Source: Treponema sp. (GTDB lineage Bacteria; Spirochaetota; Spirochaetia; Treponematales; Breznakiellaceae). From it: a stretch of 41,764 nt of DNA. The DNA lies in contig JAISCC010000032.1 of NCBI GenBank assembly GCA_031265845.1, positions 1 through 41,764 on the forward strand, read 5' to 3'. Every line of letters begins with the position of its first letter. Within the stretch, counting starts at the first letter, position 1. The notes beneath the pieces are model-generated. The model did not search any database. It saw only the letters and a list, made by a program, of their open reading frames with translations, and was not told the origin of the DNA. Of this stretch, positions 12,811 to 23,160 are shown piece by piece. The position numbers and the translations under genes were made by a program.

Positions 12811-15800
12811 CTACCGGCTGCCCATACTGTTCCCCCACTCTTGATCCCCCCCGGGCTGTAGTCCCTCCATATCAGTCGGTCTTCTGTTTTCTCCGGGAAA
12901 GAGCGGGAAGTGATCGTACAAAAACGTCCACGCATTCTTGCTCCATCTCCACTGGAGCGGTCCATTTTCGGCGTCGTAGCCATATCCGCTATTGACATCA
13001 TCTGGAGTGGAGCCTTCTATGAAGTGAACGTATGCGGCTGTGGTCAGTTCCCATGTCACCCAATACCATTTGCCGACAGCGGAGTCGTTCAGCCTCGTCA
13101 TAAGCCGTATCCCTTTACGGTCGTTCTCGTCCCAACTGATTGGGAACCCGGGCGTCATGTTTTGACCAGGCGACATAGAATCTCCGCCCCGCACCCAAAT
13201 CTGTACAGGCTTTTTGTCTCCAAGGTCGTTGTCCGCATCCCTTCCATTATAGATAAGCACAGAACGGTATGCCGCCTCGTACGCGGTTTCTGTTTTGCCG
13301 TCATTTGTCGCGGTCGCTATTATCCCGTATTTGAAACCGTTGGTTTTGGAATCGCTTCCAAGTGGCAATGCGGCAGAATATGATGTAGAGGCTGTTAAAG
13401 GCATTGTAATCCCCGTTGCTATAGGAATACCATCTACTGACTGCTTGATGGAGGAGGTTTCATTGCTGTCCATGCCGTACTTGATTATTGCGCCGGGCGT
13501 CCGGCAGTCAATGCGCAGACGTGCGGTGAGCGGCTGTTCTGCGATTACTGTATTAAGGTAGACAACAACATTGTAGAATGCTTGCACCGCTCCAACCGTA
13601 TTCGCCGTTGCTGTGGAGCCGGTTTGTTTTCGTACCCAGTAACCTGTAACTTTAACAGCCCCGGTCCCCTGGGAGACCACAGTTCCGCTGTCTACCTTTT
13701 GGTAATAGTTTGTGTCTGACAGATAGAGCAACTCCGCCCACTCTGTGAATAACATAAGAGCGCTTTTCTTAAAATATATATAGGTACCTATATATTCTTG
13801 ACACCCATCTGGTATGTTACCCTGCCATGTAGTTCCAACGTTATTATCACTTATCCTATAAAATACAACCGACGAACTCTGTACCTTATTAATTGATGTT
13901 TTTACCCATTCATTTTCATTATCGTTATCAGTTAATGTGGTTTTAATAGTGGAATATATTGTCTTATTGTTAGCATTAACTTCTATTCCCACCTTTGCGT
14001 TACTTCCAAGAGAATTAAGCGCAATAGTACGCCATCCGTTGCCGGTTTGGGAGAAAAAGTCTTCTTGAAGACCGGTTGCATAATACTCTTTCACATAATC
14101 CCAATTGTTCATATCCTCATCCTCGGGCTCATCAAAAGTGATTGTGGGGTTTTTTACCCAACGGGACTGCTCAACAATTATGCTGCCATTGGGTATTTGC
14201 ACCAGCGTCTCTTTCCCCTTCTCAACGCGAATGACAGGCTTTTCCACGCCCGGATAGTAAACGCTTTTCTTCGCGGAATCACTCTCGTTTGTGGAATTGT
14301 AAAAGGCATTCTTGTTGCCGAATGAGTCTTGTACAATGCCCGCGTTAAACGCAACCTCGTAGTTCGCGCCCTTGACTTCAAGCGCATACGCGCCTGTGAG
14401 GTTTATTTTCAGCTTCCCCGTCGTGCCGCTGTTGTCAAGCGTCGCATAACTCGAACCAACGCTCATTGTTACAACATGAGCGCTCGCGCTGTTCCGCAAC
14501 AACCCAACAAGCGATCCGTTGTCAGGCTCTATCGTATATTTCAACACATACTTTCCGGTTGAGTCCGCCTTCCCGCTTGAATCCGTGCCGTTTGTCGTGT
14601 AATCGTAGTAGGCGGACAACCCGGAAGCGCGTCCCGCCAACTCGTTGTACCGCTCTTTTGTCATAACCGCCGGCGCACGGTAATTCGCCGCGCTCTGGCT
14701 TATCGTGATGTTCCCGCTTCCCTTGTAGATGGCTTTATTGAACGCAAGGACGAGATACGGACCAGCGGGGTCATTGGCATCAAATGCCATATTCTGAAAC
14801 AAAAGAGAATTTGTGTCTATGGTCAGCGAGGCGTAAGACTCCAGCCCTTGCGCGCTGGGAACACTCGAAGGAATCTCGTCTATAGTTCCGCCGCTGGCGA
14901 ATGTCGCGCCATTTGCGCTAAAACCTGTAACCGTGAGCGGGTTGGCGGCGTCTCCACTCTCCACGGTGTACGTGAATACAAGCCTGGTGTTGGACGAGTC
15001 GCTGCGCGTGTAGGGCACGGTTTTTCCGCCGGTTTGCGCGTCCACCGTGATGTACGGCTTGCCATTTACCCCGCCTATATTTCTGGTGAGATTTAAATAA
15101 ATCTCTATCTGCTGGTTGGTTGTGTAATTTCCGGAAACCGTGTTCGTCGTTATGTTGCTGAAAAGCGGAAGCATGTCGCCCAGATCAATCGTAACGGCGA
15201 CAGATGGAGCTTTGTCGGAGGCGTTGCCGGCTTTGTCCGTCTGACGCGCGGTTATGTTAAACACCCCGTTGTAATTAAGCGTTACGGCCCCCGTATGCGC
15301 GGCCCAGCTCGCGCCGTTGTCAATGGAGTACTCCACAACCGCGTCCGGCTCGCCGCCTGTCAGGGTGAAAGACGGCGGCGTGGTGTGCGTGCCGCCCTCG
15401 CTGGCGCTGCCGGCGAGGGAAGGAGGCGCGGGTTTGGCCGTGTCGATTGCCAGCGTCTTATCCAACGCGCCGTTGTTTGGGATCGCCGCGTCAAAGGCAT
15501 TTCCGCCCTTGTCCGTAATGGCGCCGTTGAGGGAAAAGGCGGTTATAGCCAGCGCCGAAGCGTTCTCTCCATTGGAGACGGTGTACTTGAACATGAGAGA
15601 GTTCGATCCCATAGCTCTCTCATACGCGGCTTTCGCGCTTGCGCCGCTGTTCAAAGAGAGGGAAGGGGATCCGGCGACCTCAATGTCTTCGCTGAACACA
15701 GCTTTCAGGTATATTTCGTTGCCCGCGTTGTAATGCCCCGCGCCGGTGATCGCGGTGAGGGAGGTGAGAGACGGTTTCACCGTGTCTATTTTGATGCGTT

Positions 15801-18156
15801 TTGAGGCGTTAAGCGCGTTTGAATTCGTACGTTTCACTTCAACCGGCGCGCCATTGTAGGCGAATTGCCCGCCGTTCATGGCGGTTGCGTCAAGCAGACC
15901 CCCGTCATAGGCTGTCGTGTCCCCGCTGTGATCGGCCGGAATCGTCCACGTGAAATAGAATTTCTTATTATCGCTTGTTCCGCTGTAAGACGCGGTTTGC
16001 CCGTTGTTGAGAGAAAGAACCGGAGAGCCTGAAAGCGCGACCGGCTGGTTGAACTCAAGGTATATCGCTATATCGCCCGTGTTGTACACGCCGTCCGGCT
16101 TGTCGCTTGAAATGCGGAGCAGTTGCGCCTGGCTTGTGGTAACCATGAAATTAGCCGCCGCAGACGCCGCGTTTCCGGTCAGGTCCTGAAGTTGCGCGGT
16201 TACAACGGCAATCGCGCCTGACAAAGCGTCCGCCTTTTCTGTTATCCACACGCCGTCCGCATGTAAAGAAGAAGCGTTGGTTGGAAGCGCCGCGCCATTC
16301 CATTTGACGGTGAACGCGCCCATTTTTGTCTTGTCCGCCCAAACGTCTGTGGAATCATCGCTCCACTTGCCTTCGACAGCCACCTTGTCTCCGCTTTCAA
16401 AGGCGTTCAGGATGAGGTTGCTGTCAATGGTGTAAGGCGAGCCCGCTTTTTCGGATCCGGCGCTGTCGTATACATGCGCCTTCTCTATTGAGAGCGAGGG
16501 AGGCGTACTGTCGCCCGGCGCGGTCCATGATTTTACCAGATATTTGCCGCTGTTGTCTTTTACGCGGAATATGAACGTCTGATTCTTGAGCGGCGTCGCG
16601 ACGCTTATGCCAAGATCCGTGAACAAATTGAATGGTTTCGAGAAATTTCTCGCCATGCGCCCGCTTCCATTGGGGATCGCCGCGTCGAGCGGCAGATCAT
16701 AGATGCGGTTTCCTTCGGAATCAACGCTCCCACTCGCCGCGTCCCACCCGGAATAGGCGCTGCTCATGTAGGAAAGCTGGGACGTCGCTTGAGACGACGG
16801 CTTGATCCACGCCATTTTCAATTCCACCGGGTCCGCGTCATCGTCCGCCACGCCCGCTATGGTGAAATTTCCGGCGGCGTCCCCGAACAGGGGCGACGAA
16901 TCGCTCAATGACGAGACCGTTACATTTGGATTCGATATGTCGACAATGTTGAAATAACCAACCGCCTCATCGCCTTGCCGCCCGTTTTTATCCGTTGCGA
17001 CCGCCGCGATTTTGTAGTTTCCCGTGTCGCTTGGAAGCGCCGGGATTTTCCAGTTGAAAGATCGGGAATCCCGCGAGTTGGAAAGCGTGATATGCAGGGT
17101 CGGGTCATTGGGGAAATTGTGGCTGTCGAGCGGGTTTGCGGCGTATATAAACGTCTCCACAATGGCGACGCTGTCATCGTCAAAAGCCTGCGCTGAAAAA
17201 CTCCCGCCCGGATAGTAGGTGTAGTCCGCGATGGCGGAAATGACCGGGGCCGTGGGGAGTTCCACCCACGGCAAGTCAGCCGCCGGTTCGTACACAAGCC
17301 AGCCATGCGCGTCCCAGTCCTCATTTCCCGCGTTGTCCCACACCACGGTGCTGACCTTGAGATTTGTTCTTGAGGCGGGCAACTTGTCCGCGTTAATCGC
17401 CACTTCTCCATTGCGCTGCGCGTTGCGTTCGCTCCCGTATCCAAGAATGGACTGTACGTCTTCGTCAGTGTCGGTGTCGTACGCCACGCCGCCGTCTTCT
17501 CTGTACAACACGACGCGCAGTTTTTTAACGGAAACGTCGTCTTCAATCTGCCATCTTATAACAAGGTCTCCGTTCAGCAAGCCGCTGATTGCGTCTATGT
17601 CCTTGAGCTGGCGGGCGTTAAGAATGTCTGGACCGCTTGCGAGTTCCGGCAGAACAATGTGCGCGACCGGCGGAAGCGCGTCATAAGAAACCATGATCTG
17701 GGTTATGGATTCCTTGCCCGCGTTCCGGTTCGAGTCAGACGCGGTTATGTCAATCGTATAGTTGCCGTCTCCGGGAAGGTCGTCCGGGTTGATCGTCACC
17801 TTGAAATGAATCACGTCCGTAGCGCCGCCTGTGGGGTTCCATTCCGCCCTGTCCGGCGGCATCGGATTCCACGCGCCGTCTCCAGTGCGTTCTTGCCATT
17901 CGCCGTGGAAGTTGCGCCATTCTTTGCTGGTTCCTTCCATTTTGATGACAAGGCTCGCCACAGCCGAATCATCCTGTACAAAGCCTTCAATCTCAATGCC
18001 CGAATCGCTCACCGATTGCATAAACGCGGGTTTAATTATTGTCAATACAGGTCCATTCAAATCAATAGCCTCGCCAAGACCATGTTTGCAAGAGAAAAAG
18101 GCGGCGGCAAGCGCAACGCCAACTGTCACTGTCATCATCAGCCTGAATTTGTTCAT
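12811..18156 (-). CDS. Giant Ig-like repeat lipoprotein, 1781 residues
   Basis: Begins MNKFRLMMTVTVGVALAAAF and has a lipobox ending FFSC at Cys23, so it should be lipidated and exported. After the Cys, the GLGEAIDLNGPVLTI pattern resembles the neighbouring lipoprotein (GMGDIVDLEAPTITI). The body consists of many beta-rich Ig-like modules: DLPGDGNYTIDITASDSNRN near residue 130, repeated GDIAIYLEFNQPVALSGSP-type units, and at least one chitobiase-C-terminal-like unit (VEYSIDNGASWAAHTGAV). The last ~200 residues include SVLIYNGRDADNDLGDKKPV and are Trp-rich. It is probably cell-surface or periplasmic, with an adhesive or polymer-binding role by analogy. It starts 10 bases after the preceding gene and is the last gene before a strong terminator. 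Confidence 0.88.
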   Translation of the reverse strand: MNKFRLMMTVTVGVALAAAFFSCKHGLGEAIDLNGPVLTIIKPAFMQSVSDSGIEIEGFVQDDSAVASLVIKMEGTSKEWRNFHGEWQERTGDGAWNPMPPDRAEWNPTGGATDVIHFKVTINPDDLPGDGNYTIDITASDSNRNAGKESITQIMVSYDALPPVAHIVLPELASGPDILNARQLKDIDAISGLLNGDLVIRWQIEDDVSVKKLRVVLYREDGGVAYDTDTDEDVQSILGYGSERNAQRNGEVAINADKLPASRTNLKVSTVVWDNAGNEDWDAHGWLVYEPAADLPWVELPTAPVISAIADYTYYPGGSFSAQAFDDDSVAIVETFIYAANPLDSHNFPNDPTLHITLSNSRDSRSFNWKIPALPSDTGNYKIAAVATDKNGRQGDEAVGYFNIVDISNPNVTVSSLSDSSPLFGDAAGNFTIAGVADDDADPVELKMAWIKPSSQATSQLSYMSSAYSGWDAASGSVDSEGNRIYDLPLDAAIPNGSGRMARNFSKPFNLFTDLGISVATPLKNQTFIFRVKDNSGKYLVKSWTAPGDSTPPSLSIEKAHVYDSAGSEKAGSPYTIDSNLILNAFESGDKVAVEGKWSDDSTDVWADKTKMGAFTVKWNGAALPTNASSLHADGVWITEKADALSGAIAVVTAQLQDLTGNAASAAANFMVTTSQAQLLRISSDKPDGVYNTGDIAIYLEFNQPVALSGSPVLSLNNGQTASYSGTSDNKKFYFTWTIPADHSGDTTAYDGGLLDATAMNGGQFAYNGAPVEVKRTNSNALNASKRIKIDTVKPSLTSLTAITGAGHYNAGNEIYLKAVFSEDIEVAGSPSLSLNSGASAKAAYERAMGSNSLMFKYTVSNGENASALAITAFSLNGAITDKGGNAFDAAIPNNGALDKTLAIDTAKPAPPSLAGSASEGGTHTTPPSFTLTGGEPDAVVEYSIDNGASWAAHTGAVTLNYNGVFNITARQTDKAGNASDKAPSVAVTIDLGDMLPLFSNITTNTVSGNYTTNQQIEIYLNLTRNIGGVNGKPYITVDAQTGGKTVPYTRSDSSNTRLVFTYTVESGDAANPLTVTGFSANGATFASGGTIDEIPSSVPSAQGLESYASLTIDTNSLLFQNMAFDANDPAGPYLVLAFNKAIYKGSGNITISQSAANYRAPAVMTKERYNELAGRASGLSAYYDYTTNGTDSSGKADSTGKYVLKYTIEPDNGSLVGLLRNSASAHVVTMSVGSSYATLDNSGTTGKLKINLTGAYALEVKGANYEVAFNAGIVQDSFGNKNAFYNSTNESDSAKKSVYYPGVEKPVIRVEKGKETLVQIPNGSIIVEQSRWVKNPTITFDEPEDEDMNNWDYVKEYYATGLQEDFFSQTGNGWRTIALNSLGSNAKVGIEVNANNKTIYSTIKTTLTDNDNENEWVKTSINKVQSSSVVFYRISDNNVGTTWQGNIPDGCQEYIGTYIYFKKSALMLFTEWAELLYLSDTNYYQKVDSGTVVSQGTGAVKVTGYWVRKQTGSTATANTVGAVQAFYNVVVYLNTVIAEQPLTARLRIDCRTPGAIIKYGMDSNETSSIKQSVDGIPIATGITMPLTASTSYSAALPLGSDSKTNGFKYGIIATATNDGKTETAYEAAYRSVLIYNGRDADNDLGDKKPVQIWVRGGDSMSPGQNMTPGFPISWDENDRKGIRLMTRLNDSAVGKWYWVTWELTTAAYVHFIEGSTPDDVNSGYGYDAENGPLQWRWSKNAWTFLYDHFPLFPGENRRPTDMEGLQPGGDQEWGNSMGSR

Positions 18157-18166
18157 TTTTCTCTCC

Positions 18167-21100
18167 TTATTGTTGAGTTTGTTCCCATAACGTGTTTAAC
18201 CCGTATGTACCGTATGTGCGCGTGAAATGCTTCTTGGTTTCCCACTTGGGGTTGTTAGGCGCAAGGTTAAGGGCGTTTACGGTCAGCCCGCTTTGATACC
18301 AATCAGACACTATTTCATAACTTATCCATATAAAGTCTTTATGCGACACATTTTGTTTCTCTACATCTTGCTCACCGTTCCTCTCTGTAATTGTAATCGC
18401 TTGCGTATTCCCACCGTACGCCCACAAGATATACTTCCCGGTCATATCGTTGACTCGTAACGGGAAGCCCGCTATGTGCGATGACGCGCCGTAGATGGTC
18501 GCGCCTTCCAGTCTAAAGTATTGCTGATAGTAGTTCGCCTTGGTGGTGTCAAGCCTATATATGATGAGACTCTTAAACACGCCCTCGTACCCTACACCCG
18601 AATCCGTAAAGCCTGGTTTCGTAGCCTTCGCCGCCACATAGTCCTTGCGGGCTGTGTAGAGACTGTCGTCACCGATGGTTATGGCGGAGTATGTCGTAGT
18701 CGGATTTATACCCTGAAGGATTGCAACAGCAATGTCAGGATTATTCCCTGTTTGAACGTAATCGTCGTAGCGGTATGGCGTGGTTTTATCAGCCGTTACT
18801 ATCAGCGGCTCACTTGTCTTATACGTGATGCTGGCGCCTGGCGTTTCGCAATCTATGCGCACTTTCGCCTGTGTAGCCGGTTTGTCAGTAGGAGAATTAT
18901 GAGACACCCTGTTCACGCGAATGACCGGTGTGGCGACCTTGTCCGACCAGAACGTATACACCGCGTTTGATGTATCCGTGCTTGTACTTCCCGCTATGGC
19001 CCCGGAAAGATTGCCCGCCGCGTCCCTGAACGCGCCCGCAGGCATGTAAAGCTGCCAGTTTCTCCCATCAGGAAGAGCTTCGGGCGGCGTGATGGTGATG
19101 GTTTTCGTGCCTGCGCCCGTAACAGCCGATGATGTAACGTCAATAACTTGCTTGTGGTAGCCTGCGGCTTTGAACGCCGTCCTGTAGTGTTTCGCTTCAT
19201 CGCTATCCCCCGTAAGGTTCGCGTCGAATTGCAACACGTACTTTGTAGTGGTGTCGGGCGTCGCGTAGGTTCCCGTCATATCCAATCCGTGCGTGGTTTT
19301 AAGATATGGACCTACTGGTCTTCCTGTTTGTGGGTCAAGCTTTGGCTCTATGGATGTCGATGTCTCCATAATGTATGACTTTGTAGTGGTGTCAAGCGCG
19401 TTGAACACCTTTTCGAACGCCTCGTTTGTCAAAACAGGGGGCGCGACCCATGTGTCGCTTCCGTAATTCGGCTCTATCGTTATGGTTCCGCTTTCGGGCC
19501 ACATCTCCCGGTCAAACGTGAGTTTGATTTTGCCATTTGCGCTTAAAATCCCCGTTTTGTCTAAAGGCGCGTACCCCTTGATCTCGGGAACGCTGGCTAG
19601 TATCTTGAGTCCGGGTCTTTCGAATTTGGTCACATCGCCTTGGTTGTAGGTGGGATTGGACAAGCCGCCGCCGCTCTCGACGCCGCCGAGGTCTATAGCC
19701 GTGATTTTCACCGGATTCATGATGACATTTTCGGGAATGAGGTAGTCAAAATAGAGGAAGGTGCCCGCGTTGTTTGCGGGAACGCTTGTTACCTTGACCT
19801 CCTGACCTGTGGTGTCGCCGCTAGTTCCTCCTCCGATTGTGATGGACACATGGGTTCCACCGCCTGTATGCACCAGGCCGCCTGTGAAAATGAGTTTGAA
19901 CGTCAGCGTCTGGCCTTTGGGATACGTGCCGTCGGGAATGTCGCTGGTGATTGCCGCGAGAAATGGCGCGCCGCCGGCTATCGTAATTTTGCTGGGGTTT
20001 GAGGTTGCGGATGTGTTGCCCGCTCTATCTATCTGCCGCGCGAAAATATCGCCCGAAGTCGCAGAGACCGTAAACTGACCGGTGTAATTGTCCCATATAC
20101 TCCCGTTTGTAGTGGTGTATTGAATGATCGCGCCGCTTTCTCCGCCGTCCACAGTAAACGTGGTTGAAGCGCCGTAAATGCCGGCGGCCGGGGCGCCTCC
20201 CACTTTCAAAGAAGGCGCGCTGGGCGCGGCCGTGTCTATCTTTATGGTCTTTCCATCGCCGGTTTTCAATTCGCCACTCGCAAGCTGCGTGGACAGGGCG
20301 TTGCCCGCGATGTCCTTTACAACATTCGCGCCCGCAATCGCCTCATAGCGCAGCGTTACATAATTATCCTGCGGTTGCGAATATCCCGCCGCCGTGAAAT
20401 CGCTGTTTATAACGCAGTTGAACACAAGAACCGCGCCCGCTTCTGTTTGCGCGATTCTTACAAACGACGCTTCTATAGCCGCCGGATTCCCGCTCGTTGA
20501 CAGCGTAAGCTTTGGGCTGCCTTCCACCAGGATGTTTTTGTCAACCGTGGCGTTGATGGCAATGACGCTTCCCTGTTTGTTCCATTCCACGCTCTGTCCG
20601 GCGCTTACGCTCACAATGCGCGGCGCGACTCCGTCCAGTACAAAGGTTTTCTCATGTTGCAACAGCTTGCTGGACTCAAGCGCCGGCAGCCATACTGGCG
20701 TACCGCTGTCCATCGGGGTTATAGAGCTTCCGTTTTCCAGCAGGTCGGAGCCTTTGGTCAGCAGCTTGCTGGATTGCGCCCCTTCCGGCACGACAAACGT
20801 AAATTCAAGAGCCGCGCTTCCGCCGCCCCTGGTGTAGTCCGCGTATTTGGGCGTGGAATCGGAGTCATTGTAGAAAAGCTTGACACGCGGCGCGCCGGAC
20901 ACTCGTACCGGAGCGGAGAACACCGCTTGAAGCGTAACGCTCTCCCCGGCCGCGAATGTGCGGTTGGACATATCGCTTGTTATTCTTTCAAGGAACGGCA
21001 AAGTGGAGACGACCACGGTTTTTTGCGCCCGCGTCTCGTTTCCAAGCGAGTCTGTCACAAGGAAGGCGTACACTCTGTTGGCGCCGTCCAGGTCATTGGC

Positions 21101-22985
21101 GAATGTGACCGCCCCGTCCACAACGGTTTTGACGGTCGCCTGTTCCGTGTCTTGCAACTGGAACGTTCTCGCATTTTCCCCGGAGCCTTCCGTTAAAGAA
21201 ATCGCGGTTATGGGAACCGTAGGCTCGACCATTATTCGCAGTTCCAAATTCCTGCTCTTGTCATGCGTATGGACATCAGCCATATCCCGCCAAACTCCGG
21301 CGGCGTCTTTGTAATCCACCGAGACGGACGGACCCTGCGTGTTTCCAAGCGCATTGAAATTCTTGAATGTCTTTCCACCAGTGGCGTTTTCCGCGTACAG
21401 AACAAAACGCCTGGGCGCGTTGTCAATGTCAGCGGCGTTGACAACGATCTCAAACAGGCGTTTTTTATAAAGCGAACCGCCTATTGTTTGATCTTCTTCA
21501 TCTGATAATGAAGCCCGCCAAACTGGAACGCCGTCTACGAGAGATGGATCAGAATACCCCCCCCCCCCCCCCGTGCGGGGATACGGTTTTAAGCGCGTTC
21601 TCGGCGTCTTCCACGCTTTTCCCGTTTGGAACGTACGCGAGCGCCACAGCCGTTGTACCGGCTTTGTCTATGGAATATCCTTTAATATCAAAGACCAAGC
21701 CGCCGGAAGACGCCCTCAAAACAGGCGTTTCATTTTCAACAGGCTCATCCACCATAATGATCGGCGCGATGTCATCGGTTACGGTCAATCGAAACGCCTT
21801 TTGGCTCCAAACCGTTCCGCCGGATGTTTTCTTGTCTTTCGCCAAAAACGCGATGCGAAAATCTCCGTTTTCCGCCGGGGAAATGACCGTCATGGTTGTT
21901 TCCCGTCCGTTTGCGGAGTATGTTGTAAAAGAATCGACGGCGCTTCCGCCAGCAAGCAGATTCGCGAGCGACGCGAGTTTGCCGTCATCGCTTTCGCCCG
22001 CCAGAACATTCCATTCACTCTCGCTATACATCTTATAATAAATCTGGTCAAGATTGTCGTCGTCAAATATATAAACGGGAATCGGGCTCTCTTTCGCCGT
22101 AATTATGACGCCGTCGCTTTCAAAGGCGGACGTTATGCGGGGTTTGTCCGCGTCAGGATGCCAGCACAGATGCCAAAATTCGTTTTGCGCCTGATTTCCC
22201 GCGTCATCCGTAGACGTTATTTTCACCTTAAAATACCGTTTTTCCGCAGGATTGATGGTTGTATTTTTTGCCGCCGCCGCCGTGTTGACATCGTCCGCCG
22301 TTATTTCCCATTCCGGCGCGAAGAGAGAGGATGACGTTTGGAGTTTTGAAAGAAAAAGGTTTCCCTCTTCGTCATAGAGTTCAAGCGCCGCTTTTTGTTG
22401 TATGCTCATGTTCTCAGCCATGTCGGCCTTTATTTTAAACGATTCGTTTTGAAAATAGTCAATGTCGGCGTACTCATCGGCGTTCAACGCTTCCAGACCT
22501 TCCTCGCCTTCCATCGGCAGAAGCGGTACGGTGTGTCCTCCGCCCCGGTCGATTTCGATGTTTTTAAATACCGGCGGATCAAAATCCACAAGCAGCATGA
22601 TTTGTTTTATGGAATTTGCGGAAGTGTTCCGGTTGCGGTCGCTGGCGATGATGCGGAACGTGTACTCTCCCTCAGATTCAAGCTCAATCTCCGCGCTCCA
22701 CGTCTCCCCCTGTATGGAAACAGTGTAGCTCAAACCAGCGTTTGGTTGCGCAATCGGCGTAACTTCTATGTCTGTAACTTTCACATTGTCCGTACAGGTT
22801 CCGGTTATGGTGAATTTCTTTCCAACGTAACTTAGATTTGTGGGAGATGTTATTGTAATTGTAGGAGCTTCAAGGTCTACAATATCACCCATCCCAATGT
22901 TGCACGCGAACATCGCCCCCGCAGTTATTACCCATTGCAAGGCGATTCTCCAGAATTTCTGTTTATGTGTAGTAACAGTATTCAT
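18167..22985 (-). CDS. Phase-variable giant Ig-like lipoprotein, frame broken at a poly-G tract
   Basis: One gene in two frames. The 5' part (22985 to the tract) starts MNTVTTHKQKFWRIALQW, has a lipobox AMFAC and then IGMGDIVDLEAPTITI. With 16 G at 21557-21572 it stops four codons after the tract (GVF, then TGA). With one G fewer, the frame continues through YSDPSLVDGVPVWRASLSD and joins the long downstream frame to the stop at 18167, giving about 1605 residues. The body is built of Ig-like, SwmB-like and chitobiase-C-like modules; the C-terminal part (KSLIIYRLDTTKANYYQQYF, then a Gly/Trp-rich end) parallels the downstream paralogue. The GTG at about 21317 that opens the downstream frame is internal. 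The gene is OFF as read, unless the tract length is a sequencing error. Confidence 0.88.
21557..21572 (-). repeat. 16-base poly-G tract (phase-variation switch)
   Basis: Sixteen consecutive C on the plus strand, G on the coding strand, inside the coding region about 470 codons from the start. It is the longest homopolymer in the window, and its length decides whether the two halves of the lipoprotein are in frame: 15 (or 12, 18) restores, 16 does not. Confidence 0.93.
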
Positions 22986-23006
22986 TGAAATTTCCCCCTA
23001 TTTGTT

Positions 23007-23035
23007 ATGATAGACCCATTCTTGAGAAAAAGCAA
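23007..23035 (-). promoter_or_regulatory. Promoter of the lipoprotein operon
   Basis: On the minus strand, TTGCTT (23030-23035) and TATCAT (23007-23012) are 17 bases apart, preceded by long A/T tracts (23036-23058) that could act as an UP element. The start codon at 22985 follows AGGGGGAAATTTCA. Confidence 0.6.
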
Positions 23036-23160
23036 ATTTTTTAAAAAATTTTTTTACTTTCGTTTACGTCTTTCGCGTCTTTGTTGCGCGCATTCTATGC
23101 GGTATGCGTCTTCATACGGCGCGACCAGGCGTTTGGGAGTTTTTTGTAGAAGCGCGCCTC

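Noticed and set aside
15295..15804. Plus-strand frames opposite the giant lipoproteins
   Set aside because: No ribosome sites, Arg-rich composition and no domain; these are shadows of GC-rich repeat coding.
18167..21319. Separate 1050-residue gene starting at a GTG near 21317
   Set aside because: The frame is open upstream to the poly-G tract, has no signal peptide or ribosome site at that GTG, and joins the lipoprotein N-terminus with one G fewer.
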